64,000 nucleotides of DNA from an uncultured Flavobacteriaceae bacterium (GTDB taxonomy: Bacteria > Bacteroidota > Bacteroidia > Flavobacteriales > Flavobacteriaceae): contig CALLUG010000035.1 of the NCBI GenBank assembly GCA_938011315.1, positions 1 through 64,000 of the forward strand, read 5' to 3'. The number at the start of each line of letters is the position of its first letter. Within the stretch, counting starts at the first letter, position 1. The notes under the pieces are model-generated. The model was not told the origin of the DNA. It saw nothing but the letters and a program-made list of their open reading frames with translations, and did no database searches. This document shows positions 1 through 9,910 of the stretch, in pieces. Both the position numbers and the translations under genes were made by a program.

Positions 1-78
1 CTTTGTAGTTAATCGCTCTTTTAGAGCCTCTAAGACAACTCTTGTCTTGAATTTTGAAGTGAATTTTCTCCGTGTCAT
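1..78 (-). CDS. IS3-family transposase OrfA, N-terminal part, truncated by window edge
   Basis: Reverse complement of 1-78 translates as MTRRKFTSKFKTRVVLEALKERLTTK, the typical N-terminus of IS3-family OrfA (HTH_Tnp_1). Not in the ORF track because it is cut by the edge. Confidence 0.85.
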   Translation of the reverse strand, partial: MTRRKFTSKFKTRVVLEALKERLTTK

Positions 79-141
79 ATCAGTAAATTTAATACTTTTT
101 TTTGAACTTAACTTACTGTCCTAATTTAGGGGGAATGATCA
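1..141 (-). mobile_element. Terminal part of an IS3-family insertion sequence
   Basis: OrfA start at 78. The following non-coding segment ends around TGATCATTCCCCCTAAATTAGGACAGT (minus strand), which resembles an IS3-group inverted repeat. The exact boundary is inferred. Confidence 0.65.
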
Positions 142-461
142 GTATGTTTCCTAAAAATGTAACATATAAAATACTGTTAGTTAGTTCAAATATTAATAAA
201 TGGATTAAACGAGAGTTAAAAGGCAGGCAAAAGAATAATAAAAGTAACAATCCATATTTATACTTTAAAAATGAAGATGAGAATATTGAAATTTCTGTAA
301 TTGAATGGTCGGTACTTTTTGAAAACATTAAGCGAAAATTAAATTACCTATCTAACATTTTAGAGACTAAAGATGTTGATATTGAGGAAAAAACTAAAAG
401 GGATTTTGCGGATATAGAATTTAATAAAATCAAATCATCATTAAAGAAAGTCGCTGTGTAA
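142..461 (+). pseudogene. C-terminal remnant of a gene interrupted by the IS element
   Basis: The ORF at 102..461 begins inside the putative IS terminus (MNLTYCPNLGGMI...) and then reads into non-IS protein sequence with no plausible start of its own. Confidence 0.5.
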
Positions 462-886
462 TTGAGAGAAATTAATTTCAATTCGCTTTCTTATTTTTCC
501 TTTTGCCTTTGTAAAAGCGATGTAATTGTGTTGATTTTCAGCCTTTTATTATAAACACTTCGTTTAATCATAGGTCTAGGTAAGCCCCTTTTAAATAGCG
601 AAATAACTGTAGCTCAGTGTTTATAGACATATATTCTGCGATAAGGTTAAGGCTTACGAGTTCGTATTTGTTTAAAGCTACCTATATCCCCACAAATTAG
701 TTTTAGGTTATTAAGAATAATTTCGTAATTTTCAATAAAATTGCCCATGATATTTAGTTGTTTAATATTCAGTTAAATATGCGACATTTTTGTCACATGG
801 GCAATCCTTTTTCTAAATGCACAACAGGTATATAATGCTATTTTTAAAGCTAAATTCACACTTAATAAACCATAACTTTTAATACT

Positions 887-2206
887 ATGAAAACACCACT
901 ATTAGTTGTCTTTTTTATAACGTGTACACTAAGTATAGCACAAACAGATCAAAAACTTTACGATATTATCGACGCAGTATCTACAGAACGTATAAAAAAA
1001 GACATACAAACACTTGTAAATTTTGGTACACGACATACGCTAAGTGATACGGTTTCCAATGTAAGAGGTATTGGTGCCGCAAGGCGTTGGATAAAGACCG
1101 AATTTGAAACCATCTCTAAGCAATGTAAAGGTTGTTTAGAGGTTTTTAATCAGCAAAATCTTGTAGCCAAAGGAACCAACACACGTATTACTCGTGATGT
1201 AATGGTTACTAATGTTGTTGCTATACAGCGAGGTACAAAATTTCCTAATCGCTATATCATTATGAGTGGTGATATCGACTCTAGGGTTAGCGACCCTAAT
1301 AACTATCAGTTAGATGCCCCTGGGGCTAACGATAATGCCTCTGGTATGGCGGGAACCATTGAAGCGGCACGTGTATTAAGTGCTTATAAGTTTGATAATA
1401 GTATTATTTATGTTGGGCTTTCTGGCGAGGAACAAGGTCTCTTTGGAGGAGCAGGTTTAGCTAATTATGCTAAAGAAAAACAATGGGATATTATTGGAAT
1501 TATAAATAACGATATGATTGGTAACATAAAAGGTGTTGACGGCGTGATAAATAATAGGGAGTTTCGCATTTTTTCTGAACCTGTCCCTGCAAACGAAACT
1601 GAGCAAGATAGGCGCAGACGTCGTTTTAGAGGCGGTGAAGTTGATGGTATTTCTAGACAAATGGCAAGGTATATTTATAAAACAACCAAAGCATATATGC
1701 CAGAAATGCAGCCGCGTATGATATATCGCTTAGATCGTTTTGGTCGTGGAGGGCATCACCGCCCATTTAATGATCTTGGCTTTGCAGGGGTGCGTATTAT
1801 GGAGGCACATGAAAATTACACACAACAACATCAAGATATTCGCACAGAGAACGGTATTGAATATGGAGACACTTTTAAACATGTTAATGTTGAATACGCA
1901 AAAAAACTAACTGCAGTTAATGCTATTAATTTAGCAAGCCTAGCAAGCGCACCACCTGAACCTCTTGAGGTAAAAATAGCTGGTATTGTTGAACCATCGG
2001 CAAAATTAACATGGCGTAAAGTTGATAACGCTATTGGATATAAAATTTACTGGAGAGATACCACCTCTCCAACTTGGGATTACAGCAGGTTAGTCGGTAA
2101 TGTTTCAGAATTTGTATTAAAAGGGATTGTTATTGATAATTATTTTTTTGGCGTTGCCTCTATTGGCAAAAACGGTTATGAAAGTATGGTTGTTTTCCCT
2201 AATTAA
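887..2206 (+). CDS. Secreted M28-family metallopeptidase
   Basis: Signal peptide; M28 metal-site pattern (SGDIDSR...APGANDNASGMAGTIEAARVL...GEEQGLFGG); C-terminal fibronectin-like segment. Confidence 0.85.
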   Translation: MKTPLLVVFFITCTLSIAQTDQKLYDIIDAVSTERIKKDIQTLVNFGTRHTLSDTVSNVRGIGAARRWIKTEFETISKQCKGCLEVFNQQNLVAKGTNTRITRDVMVTNVVAIQRGTKFPNRYIIMSGDIDSRVSDPNNYQLDAPGANDNASGMAGTIEAARVLSAYKFDNSIIYVGLSGEEQGLFGGAGLANYAKEKQWDIIGIINNDMIGNIKGVDGVINNREFRIFSEPVPANETEQDRRRRRFRGGEVDGISRQMARYIYKTTKAYMPEMQPRMIYRLDRFGRGGHHRPFNDLGFAGVRIMEAHENYTQQHQDIRTENGIEYGDTFKHVNVEYAKKLTAVNAINLASLASAPPEPLEVKIAGIVEPSAKLTWRKVDNAIGYKIYWRDTTSPTWDYSRLVGNVSEFVLKGIVIDNYFFGVASIGKNGYESMVVFPN

Positions 2207-2215
2207 AAAAGTAGG

Positions 2216-3013
2216 TTATAAGTTATCGAAATGCAATATTCTATCCGATTCATAAGTTAAAATTGCGTGAAAATATAAAAATACAAAAGCAAAAATTAGA
2301 AGAACAGAATACACAATATTAAACATATGAATGTCGCTAATGTAGATATAGGCAATTTGTATAATTTCCGAAAACACAATACATAGCACTCCTAATACTA
2401 AGTTCATGGACTTCTTAGAGCCTTTGTTTAAGTAATTTAGCAGTGCAATCGTAAGTAATAACATGGTTATTACATTGTATACATTTTCAAAAATCATCAT
2501 ATTAAAATTAAGTAATTCATTACTTTTTCTAGTAATTTTTGACAATAATAGCACACAATAAATATCTAGAGCCAATAAAACAATTATATGTATATAATAT
2601 TTTTTAATCGATGCTTTAATACTTATAGGTTTTAGCATTTCCAAAATTAAAAATAGATAGGCAGCAATGTAAAATGTATTTAAAATATAGTATGATAGCG
2701 AAACAATTAGTGTATTCGACCTAACTGAAGGCATACAACTTAAAACAAATTCGCTAATTTGAGGGATGATGTAGCAAATTAAAAACAATAAAAAATATAG
2801 ACTCTTTTGTTTTACTTTATTAAAGTATAGTACAATTAACGCAAACAACAATAAAACCTCTATTAGGTTAGAAGCTAATGTAACACTCAATAACAAAAAT
2901 ATTACAAATAGTAACGTGAGTAGCGATAATATTATTTTTGTTGTTTTCAAGGGAAAATGACTTTTTTTAAAGACTAAAACACAAATATATAATTTTATGT
3001 AGCTAAAAACCAA
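2216..3013 (-). CDS. Hypothetical multi-pass membrane protein
   Basis: 265 aa ORF with several hydrophobic helices; family not recognised. Confidence 0.55.
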   Translation of the reverse strand: MVFSYIKLYICVLVFKKSHFPLKTTKIILSLLTLLFVIFLLLSVTLASNLIEVLLLFALIVLYFNKVKQKSLYFLLFLICYIIPQISEFVLSCMPSVRSNTLIVSLSYYILNTFYIAAYLFLILEMLKPISIKASIKKYYIHIIVLLALDIYCVLLLSKITRKSNELLNFNMMIFENVYNVITMLLLTIALLNYLNKGSKKSMNLVLGVLCIVFSEIIQIAYIYISDIHMFNIVYSVLLIFAFVFLYFHAILTYESDRILHFDNL

Positions 3014-3092
3014 ATATTTTCGATGAAGCGTAATGTTAATGTATTTTCACAAGTAAAAAACACGAGATTTAATGTAAAGCATTTTCAATATT

Positions 3093-3195
3093 ATACCAAT
3101 TGTTATTTAAAATGAACTGTAAATAATTTGGAATATACTGTGTTTAGACGCAATAGAAACGAATTGTATCGTTTATTTTGAGTCCTAATTGATAT
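3093..3195 (+). repeat. Dispersed MITE-like intergenic repeat, copy A (103 bp, internal deletion)
   Basis: ATACCAATTGTTATTTAAAATGAACTGTAAATAATTTGGAATATA...CAATAGAAACGAAT...TTATTTTGAGTCCTAATTGATAT; shared with copies at 18367, 28010 and 45729. Confidence 0.85.
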
Positions 3196-3258
3196 TAATC
3201 CTCTTGTTATGAATAACTTGATTATAGACAACGTATTTTAAATAGGTGTCTAAAAAAA

Positions 3259-3795
3259 TTAATTATAATCTAAGTATTTTGTTATTTTCAAACTCATAGG
3301 GTTTGTGGTAGATCGAAAGTAATTAACTAACTTGCCATTATCACCAACGAGATATTTTTGAAAATTCCAAAGTACAGTAGAACTCTTTTTTGCATTTAAT
3401 GTTTTTTTAGTGAGCCAAGCGTAGAGAGGATGTTGTTTATCACCTTTAACTTGTATATTTTCTGTAATAAGAAAGGTCACTCCAAAATTTTGTTCGCAAA
3501 AATACTGCGTTTCTTTGGCCTCACCAGGAGACTGTTTTGCAAATTGATTGCAGGGCAATCCTATTACTATTAAGCGATTAGAATACGTGTCGTTTAATTC
3601 TTGTAAGTCCTTTAACTGCTTAGTAAAACCACATTTTGATGCAATATTTACAAAGAGTATTTTTTTTCCCTTATAGCTTGAAAGTGTTATGGGTTTTCCT
3701 TTAGCATCATTAATAGCAATATCGTAAATCGATACTTCTTGTTTATTACAAGCGTCTTTATTTTTAGCTAATTTTACTGTGTTAATTAGTTTCAT
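3259..3795 (-). CDS. Glutathione peroxidase family protein (Cys form)
   Basis: KGKPITLSSYKGKKILFVNIASKCGFTKQLKDLQ...GLPCNQF...WNFQKYLVG. ATG at 3795 chosen because the longer ORF start overlaps the upstream SDR gene. Confidence 0.88.
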   Translation of the reverse strand: MKLINTVKLAKNKDACNKQEVSIYDIAINDAKGKPITLSSYKGKKILFVNIASKCGFTKQLKDLQELNDTYSNRLIVIGLPCNQFAKQSPGEAKETQYFCEQNFGVTFLITENIQVKGDKQHPLYAWLTKKTLNAKKSSTVLWNFQKYLVGDNGKLVNYFRSTTNPMSLKITKYLDYN

Positions 3796-3799
3796 AAAA

Positions 3800-4483
3800 T
3801 TATAACTTAAATGAAACAATACCACAATCCATTTCAAAGATTTGACCCGAAAAGGCAGCAGCGTTTTCAGATAATAAAAACGTAGCTGTACTGGCAACTT
3901 CTTTAGGGTTTAAAAACTTTTTTAGAGGATGGCGTTCTGTTATATTTTCTATCATTTTTTCATTGCGTAACAGCTTTGCAGCTAGTTCTGTATTGGTCAC
4001 TGTAGGCGCTATAGCATTAACTCGTATGGTTGGAGCAAGCTCTGCCCCTAAAGATTTTACCAAACCTTCTACACCCGATTTAGAACTAGCTACACTAGCG
4101 TGAAAAGGCATGCCAAGTTTTGCAGCCACTGTGCTAAAAAGTAAAATTGACGGATTGTTTCCTTTTTTAAGTTGCGGAAGGTAGTTTTGAATTGTTTTTA
4201 CAGCTCCAATCACATTAATTTCAAAATCGGCTCTAAAGTCGTCTAACTTTAATCTCGACACAGGTTTCAAATTAATACTCCCAGGACAGTAAACCAAAGC
4301 ATCTAGAGCTTCAATATCTGGTAAGTCATCTGTTAAAACATCACAAGTATAATGGGTTAAATTGGGGTGATTAACTTCTGGTACAGAACGACTAATGTTA
4401 ATAATATTATGGGTGTCTAGCAATTGACTGGTAATTGCATGCCCTATGCCTCTACTGCCTCCTATAATTACAATTTTTTTCAT
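3800..4483 (-). CDS. Short-chain dehydrogenase/reductase (SDR)
   Basis: N-terminal GGSRGIGHAI nucleotide-binding motif; SDR fold pattern to C-terminal SGQIFEMDCG. Confidence 0.88.
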   Translation of the reverse strand: MKKIVIIGGSRGIGHAITSQLLDTHNIINISRSVPEVNHPNLTHYTCDVLTDDLPDIEALDALVYCPGSINLKPVSRLKLDDFRADFEINVIGAVKTIQNYLPQLKKGNNPSILLFSTVAAKLGMPFHASVASSKSGVEGLVKSLGAELAPTIRVNAIAPTVTNTELAAKLLRNEKMIENITERHPLKKFLNPKEVASTATFLLSENAAAFSGQIFEMDCGIVSFKL

Positions 4484-4612
4484 AGTTACGAACGTTATAT
4501 AATAATAAATGTAAAATTATTAATTTTGTTTAACAAATTATGTTAAATATTAAACAAAATTAAATTCACAAAAGCATTATATAATATAACTCTTCAAATA
4601 TATTTTAATAAA

Positions 4613-5431
4613 TTATGCTATTATTGGTTGTTCTGGTATTAAACTAAAGTTAGCTGGGGGTACTAAATTAACAATATCCTCAGAAAAACTAAAGGCATTT
4701 AACACATTATAGGATAACCAAATGTTAGCTAATACAAACGGTATTTTAAGTGCATCTTTTAGTCCTAGTTTTGAGTCTTCCATATGAACCCATTTGCGCA
4801 ATGGCTGTTCATAGATTTTGTTCAGTACCGTTTTGGGACCGTAATATTTTTTCAGTCTTACAAAAATTTCAACATCAAACAACCATCGCGACAAAAATGG
4901 TGTATTATATGCTATTGGGATAATGTCTCTTTTAAAAACTTTTGCACCACATTGAGTATCTTCAATAGAGAGTCCTAAAATGAAAGAAACTATTGTTTTT
5001 ATAATTTTAGAAAATATGTTTCTAAATATATTGCGCTCTATCTGCCCGCCTTTTTTACATCTAGATCCGTAAACTAAAGTTACCTCGTCTAATGTTTTTA
5101 GTTTATGAACAAGATTTTTAAAATCCTCAAAATCTGTAGATAAATCGGCATCAATAAACCCTATATAATTAATATCTTGTTGGTTAAATAAATAGCGCGC
5201 CCCTACCCTAACAGCTGCGGCTTTACCTGCATTTTTCTTTACATCTATAACACTTATTTGCTGATTAAATTTTGCTTTCATACTTGAAAGAACACTTAAT
5301 GTATCGTCCTTACTACCATCGTTTACAAAACATAAGTGGTAATTATTATTAGCTTCAATAAATTTTAAAAACGCATTAACATTTAGTCTATTTGCTTCGT
5401 TATAACAAGGTATAATAATTCCAGTTTTCAT
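4613..5431 (-). CDS. Glycosyltransferase family 2 (dolichyl-phosphate-sugar synthase-like)
   Basis: IIPCYNEANRL...FVNDGSKDDTL...GFIDADLSTD...DTQCGAKVF...WLFDVEIF. Confidence 0.88.
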   Translation of the reverse strand: MKTGIIIPCYNEANRLNVNAFLKFIEANNNYHLCFVNDGSKDDTLSVLSSMKAKFNQQISVIDVKKNAGKAAAVRVGARYLFNQQDINYIGFIDADLSTDFEDFKNLVHKLKTLDEVTLVYGSRCKKGGQIERNIFRNIFSKIIKTIVSFILGLSIEDTQCGAKVFKRDIIPIAYNTPFLSRWLFDVEIFVRLKKYYGPKTVLNKIYEQPLRKWVHMEDSKLGLKDALKIPFVLANIWLSYNVLNAFSFSEDIVNLVPPANFSLIPEQPIIA

Positions 5432-5606
5432 AATAAAATTGTTTTAGTTATGACTCAAAAATAGAAGCGATTAGAGTATTTTTGGGAGCTAATTCGGTGG
5501 TAGGAACGCTTGTATAGGTCAATGAAAAGTTTATAACGATAATTACCATTCGCCGAAACAAAACTTTGTATTATCTTTAAAACATAGAAAAACAGGTTCT
5601 GTTTTA

Positions 5607-8600
5607 ATGAAAAAAAAATCAAACAAATACTTAATTACGGCATTGCTCATAGGCTTGGCATTTCATGGGGCTTCTATATTTTTCACTTTAGAAACAACCT
5701 ATGATGCCTTAATACACCTCTTCTTTGCTGATCATTATAGTCATAATTGGTTTGAGCCTTGGAACTATAAATGGTACACAGGGTTTAGTGTTATGAGCTA
5801 CCCACCATTAGTTCATCAAGTTATTGCTGGTCTGTCATTAATTGGAGGCTTAAAATTTGGGCTTTTTGCCACAGCTTTATTAGGTGTTATTTTGTTTATA
5901 ACTGGAGTTTATCGGTTTTCATTATTATTAAGTGGGAACAAGGTTACTGCGGGTTATGCTTCTATTTTGGCGGTGTTTTCTTCTTCGTTTGTTGAGACAC
6001 TACATGTTTTTGGGCAGTTACCAAGCATTATAGGTATCTCAGTTTTAATGCATGCCTTGCCAGAGGTTTACTTGTGGCTTAAAACAGGAAAGTATCGTTA
6101 CTTGTTTACGGGGCTTTCTTTAATTTCTGTAACAGTAACCTCACATCATGTTACCCCTATTTTTGGAATGGTTTTCTTTATTTTTCCATTAATAGGAATG
6201 GTTATTATGGATGTTTCTAAAGAAACAGTAGGTACAATCAAGGCTGTAACGTTTAAGCTATTTGTTGTTAGTTTTTTTAAGTTATTTAAACGCATCGTAA
6301 GTTTTGGCGCCCTCTCATTAATTATTATTATTGGATGTATTCTTCCATATTGGATTAACTCAAAAAACAATCCTATAACTCAAGTTCCTATTCCTCATGG
6401 GTCTAGAGATAATTTTTTGGAGATTACTTCTTCTGGGTTGGTGTTCTTTTTAATTCCGTGGGGATGCTTACTTATTATACTTCCCTACATTTTATATCGA
6501 TATTATAGTAAACGTTATTTGTTTTTTGGCTTATCTATTAGCTTACTGTTTGTGTTAGGAACGGGAGGTACTACGCCTATTCCTAAAATTATATTAGGCG
6601 AAACAGCTTTTAATATTTTGACTTTAGATAGGTTTACACTTTGGGCTTCTATTATGTCTTTGCCCATATTTGGGGAGTTTGCTTATCGTTTTGTAGAAGC
6701 TGATTTGAAACAGTTAATACAGCATAAGTTTGGAGCTATCTATCATGGAATAATTGGAGCTATTATCGTAGGTTTATTTTTGTTTATAACTGTATTTACA
6801 ATGAGTCTTGGTTACTTTAGGCCTTCACAACCACAAAAAATTAAAATGCGCCCTATTGTTAATTTTTTAAACCAAGACCAGCATGACCAATGGCGTTACT
6901 TAACCTTAGGATTTGGCGACCAAATGGCTTGGCTATCGGCACAAACAAATGCTTTAACTGTTGATGGTAACTACCACTCTGCAAGACGCTTACCAGAGTT
7001 AACCACAAGACCTGTTGAACGCTTAGAAAACTCAAAATTTAAAGGTGTTGAGGGAATTGGGTCTTTGCAGCAATTCCTAACGGTTCCAGAAAAATATAAT
7101 TTAAAGTACATTTTTTCTAACGATAAGTTTTATGATCCAATCTTGTATTTCTGTGGTTGGCAACGCTTGCAGCAACTCGAAAATGGGATTAATGTTTGGG
7201 AACGTTTAAACATCCCTCCTATAAGCACTGTATTACCAAAAGATAATGTAGCTAAATGGCAAAAAATACTTTGGGGAACACTTCCATTTTTAACAATTAT
7301 AATTGCGTTTATCTTAAATATCCAATTAATGTGGCTAAGAACTCTAAAAACAAAGCTTAGGACAGTTCCAGAGTATTTAAAATTCAGGAATAATTACGCA
7401 TCGTTTTCTTCTGTTGTATTAAAAACTACACATATTTGGGCGTTATTACTAGCTATCCTATTCGTGTATGGATTATACAAAGTGTATTTAAAAAATAACG
7501 ACCATATATCTCCAAAAAACACCGTATTGGCATATTATAATGCCTTAGATTTTAAAGCGTTTAAAAAAGCACATAGCTTAATTAATCCCAAAAAAAAGAG
7601 TTCCATAGCCCAGTATATGTTAGAAATATCTGTTAGCGATGGTCTGCTAAGCTCTTACGCAAAACTCAATGCGATTAAGACTACTATAAATTTTAAAAAC
7701 GATAGTTTAGCTACAGCAAAAGTTGTTACAAATTGGATTACGCCTTTAGAAAGTATAGATAAAACAGACTATAAAACACTTGTAAAACAAAATAACAAAT
7801 GGTATATAAATATAGACGACTTAAACTCATATTTGCCACCAGACCAGCTATATTCTAGCAATGTTACAACCTATTTTAACCAAGGACGACGACGCATAAC
7901 AACAGAGCAAACACATCATGAAGATGTTTTGAAACAACCTGTACTAGAGATTTTATCTGCAAAATTGGTTAAATTTAAAACGCATTACGCCATTGTTGGA
8001 GAAGTACAAAATATAGATAATGTACCTGCAGATGTTGTACTAAAAGGAACACTTTATAATAATAACAATAAAGCCTTAGCGACATACAATGCAAAATACC
8101 ACCTAAAACATAAACTAATGCCCAAAGAAACCTCTAGTTTTAAAATTAATTTTGAAGGCATTGCCTGGTCTAAAACTAAAGATTCTATTCCTAAAACATT
8201 TAACCCAGACGAATTTACCCCCGTTGAGTTTGAAGAGCAACCTACTAAATTTAATTTACAAGCGGCAGGAAATGTATCAAATTCAGATTTATATAAAAGC
8301 TTCGCTATAAACGAATTAAACGTCAGTAGTAACACTATTAGTGGAAGCTTATTTAATAGCGGAACAGAGGAAATAACAATACCCCAACTGCTAGTTAGTT
8401 ATTACAATTTAGATAAAACATTATTGTGGGTCGATCACCTTTTTCTTAAAGATGGTATTAGGCAACAACGTAAAAAATCTTTTGATTACACCATTTTAGA
8501 AAACGAAAAAATAACTGTTATTAACGACGATATGAGTAATTGTTACGTAAATGGATTACCTAATAAAGATATTGCACTAAAAGTAATCCCGAATAGAATT

Positions 8601-8696
8601 ATAAACCATACACAACATCAGTTACAAAAAATTAATCACCCAGAGTATGAATTTATTAAAATTGAAATAAATGCTTACATAGGCAATCCTAAATAA
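5607..8696 (+). CDS. Large polytopic membrane protein, PTPS-related/GT-C-like N-terminus with extracytoplasmic C-terminal domains
   Basis: 1029 aa; about a dozen hydrophobic segments, ETTYDALIHLFFADHY near the N-terminus, then NTF2-like and FxLYD-like segments after the last TM. Confidence 0.7.
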   Translation: MKKKSNKYLITALLIGLAFHGASIFFTLETTYDALIHLFFADHYSHNWFEPWNYKWYTGFSVMSYPPLVHQVIAGLSLIGGLKFGLFATALLGVILFITGVYRFSLLLSGNKVTAGYASILAVFSSSFVETLHVFGQLPSIIGISVLMHALPEVYLWLKTGKYRYLFTGLSLISVTVTSHHVTPIFGMVFFIFPLIGMVIMDVSKETVGTIKAVTFKLFVVSFFKLFKRIVSFGALSLIIIIGCILPYWINSKNNPITQVPIPHGSRDNFLEITSSGLVFFLIPWGCLLIILPYILYRYYSKRYLFFGLSISLLFVLGTGGTTPIPKIILGETAFNILTLDRFTLWASIMSLPIFGEFAYRFVEADLKQLIQHKFGAIYHGIIGAIIVGLFLFITVFTMSLGYFRPSQPQKIKMRPIVNFLNQDQHDQWRYLTLGFGDQMAWLSAQTNALTVDGNYHSARRLPELTTRPVERLENSKFKGVEGIGSLQQFLTVPEKYNLKYIFSNDKFYDPILYFCGWQRLQQLENGINVWERLNIPPISTVLPKDNVAKWQKILWGTLPFLTIIIAFILNIQLMWLRTLKTKLRTVPEYLKFRNNYASFSSVVLKTTHIWALLLAILFVYGLYKVYLKNNDHISPKNTVLAYYNALDFKAFKKAHSLINPKKKSSIAQYMLEISVSDGLLSSYAKLNAIKTTINFKNDSLATAKVVTNWITPLESIDKTDYKTLVKQNNKWYINIDDLNSYLPPDQLYSSNVTTYFNQGRRRITTEQTHHEDVLKQPVLEILSAKLVKFKTHYAIVGEVQNIDNVPADVVLKGTLYNNNNKALATYNAKYHLKHKLMPKETSSFKINFEGIAWSKTKDSIPKTFNPDEFTPVEFEEQPTKFNLQAAGNVSNSDLYKSFAINELNVSSNTISGSLFNSGTEEITIPQLLVSYYNLDKTLLWVDHLFLKDGIRQQRKKSFDYTILENEKITVINDDMSNCYVNGLPNKDIALKVIPNRIINHTQHQLQKINHPEYEFIKIEINAYIGNPK

Positions 8697-9910
8697 TGAA
8701 AGCAAAATTTATACATATTACTCTTATATGTCATTTACTTAGTATAACGGCTATAGCACAAATAGGCTTAAATCCCAATGCTATAACAATATTAAACACT
8801 AAAAACGACTTTACGGCAGGCGATACCATTGCACTACGCTTTACTTTGCCCAAAGGGACAAAACCAAACTTATACTGTACTAATAGTTATGGTTCTACCT
8901 TAATTAGCCCTTCTATTAAAAATCAAACCCTTGTGTATACATTACCTAAGCACATTAGTAACAAATCTGGCAGCATATACTGGAAACTAATAAGTCATGA
9001 AACGTCACTCTCTGGACAATTTAATATTCGTTCAAAACCTAATGTGGCATCAATAGAAACATATATAGGACCACCTAGTGTGCAAGCAGGACAAAACGAT
9101 TATACTATGGCGGTTGTTATTCCTACAGATACACTAGATAATCCTCTAAATACTAATACTAAGGTAACTGTAAAGCATCAATTTCTAGATACTGTCGTTA
9201 ACGCTACTGTAATAAACAACAATATTATTGCCTACAGTAATATAACATCTAAACAAAAGAGTGGTCGCATACTAATTTCTTCAGAAGTATTAGGTAAAAA
9301 TTCCAAAGAGTTTACTGTAGATGTATTACCTAGCTTACCCACCAACTTTACAATAGGATATAACCAAAACCATAGCTATGCTGACGGAAATCAAATTACT
9401 ACATTTTTTACCTCAACACTCAAAGATCGTTATGGTAATACTGTTATTGACGGCACTTATGTCACTTTCTTTGTTAGAAACAAAGCTGGAGCTGTTTTAA
9501 AAACATTTGGTACAACTATAAACGGGGTTGCTAAGTCCGAAATGCTTCATCCTAGCAATCCAGAGTCATGGACTGTAAAAGCCTTTGTAAACGGAATGGC
9601 AGAAAGCAACACGATAACATTAAACTATAAAGAAGCTATCAAAACCTTTAATGTTCACTTTTCTAAAAACAACAGAACCATTACCGTGGGACCTCTTAAA
9701 AGTTTTATGAAACAGCTTATACCCGATGGCCTACAAGTAGTTGCGTTTGTATATAAACACAATACATTAGTGCATAAATATAATGGCGCTTCAAAACAAG
9801 GACTTGTAACATTTAATCTAAAAAAAGACCTTATAAAAAACGATACTTACAACATAAAAATACAAGTAGCTGGTTTAGAGAAAACATTTAATGCTAAAAT
9901 ATTGTGGTAA
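8696..9910 (+). CDS. Secreted Ig-like/invasin-like domain protein
   Basis: Signal peptide; beta-rich segments such as ADGNQITTFFTSTLKDRYGNTVIDGTYVTFFV. Start overlaps the upstream stop (TAATG). Confidence 0.65.
   Translation: MKAKFIHITLICHLLSITAIAQIGLNPNAITILNTKNDFTAGDTIALRFTLPKGTKPNLYCTNSYGSTLISPSIKNQTLVYTLPKHISNKSGSIYWKLISHETSLSGQFNIRSKPNVASIETYIGPPSVQAGQNDYTMAVVIPTDTLDNPLNTNTKVTVKHQFLDTVVNATVINNNIIAYSNITSKQKSGRILISSEVLGKNSKEFTVDVLPSLPTNFTIGYNQNHSYADGNQITTFFTSTLKDRYGNTVIDGTYVTFFVRNKAGAVLKTFGTTINGVAKSEMLHPSNPESWTVKAFVNGMAESNTITLNYKEAIKTFNVHFSKNNRTITVGPLKSFMKQLIPDGLQVVAFVYKHNTLVHKYNGASKQGLVTFNLKKDLIKNDTYNIKIQVAGLEKTFNAKILW

Noticed and set aside
113-328. 71 aa minus-strand ORF overlapping the truncated gene
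   Set aside because: Antisense to a more plausible coding fragment, low-complexity hydrophobic composition.
3620-3660. Possible selenocysteine in the glutathione peroxidase
   Set aside because: The active-site position is a normal Cys codon (ASKCGFT); no in-frame TGA.
3796-3897. N-terminal extension of the glutathione peroxidase ORF
   Set aside because: Overlaps the SDR gene by about 100 bp; the ATG at 3795 gives a normal protein and 4 bp spacing.
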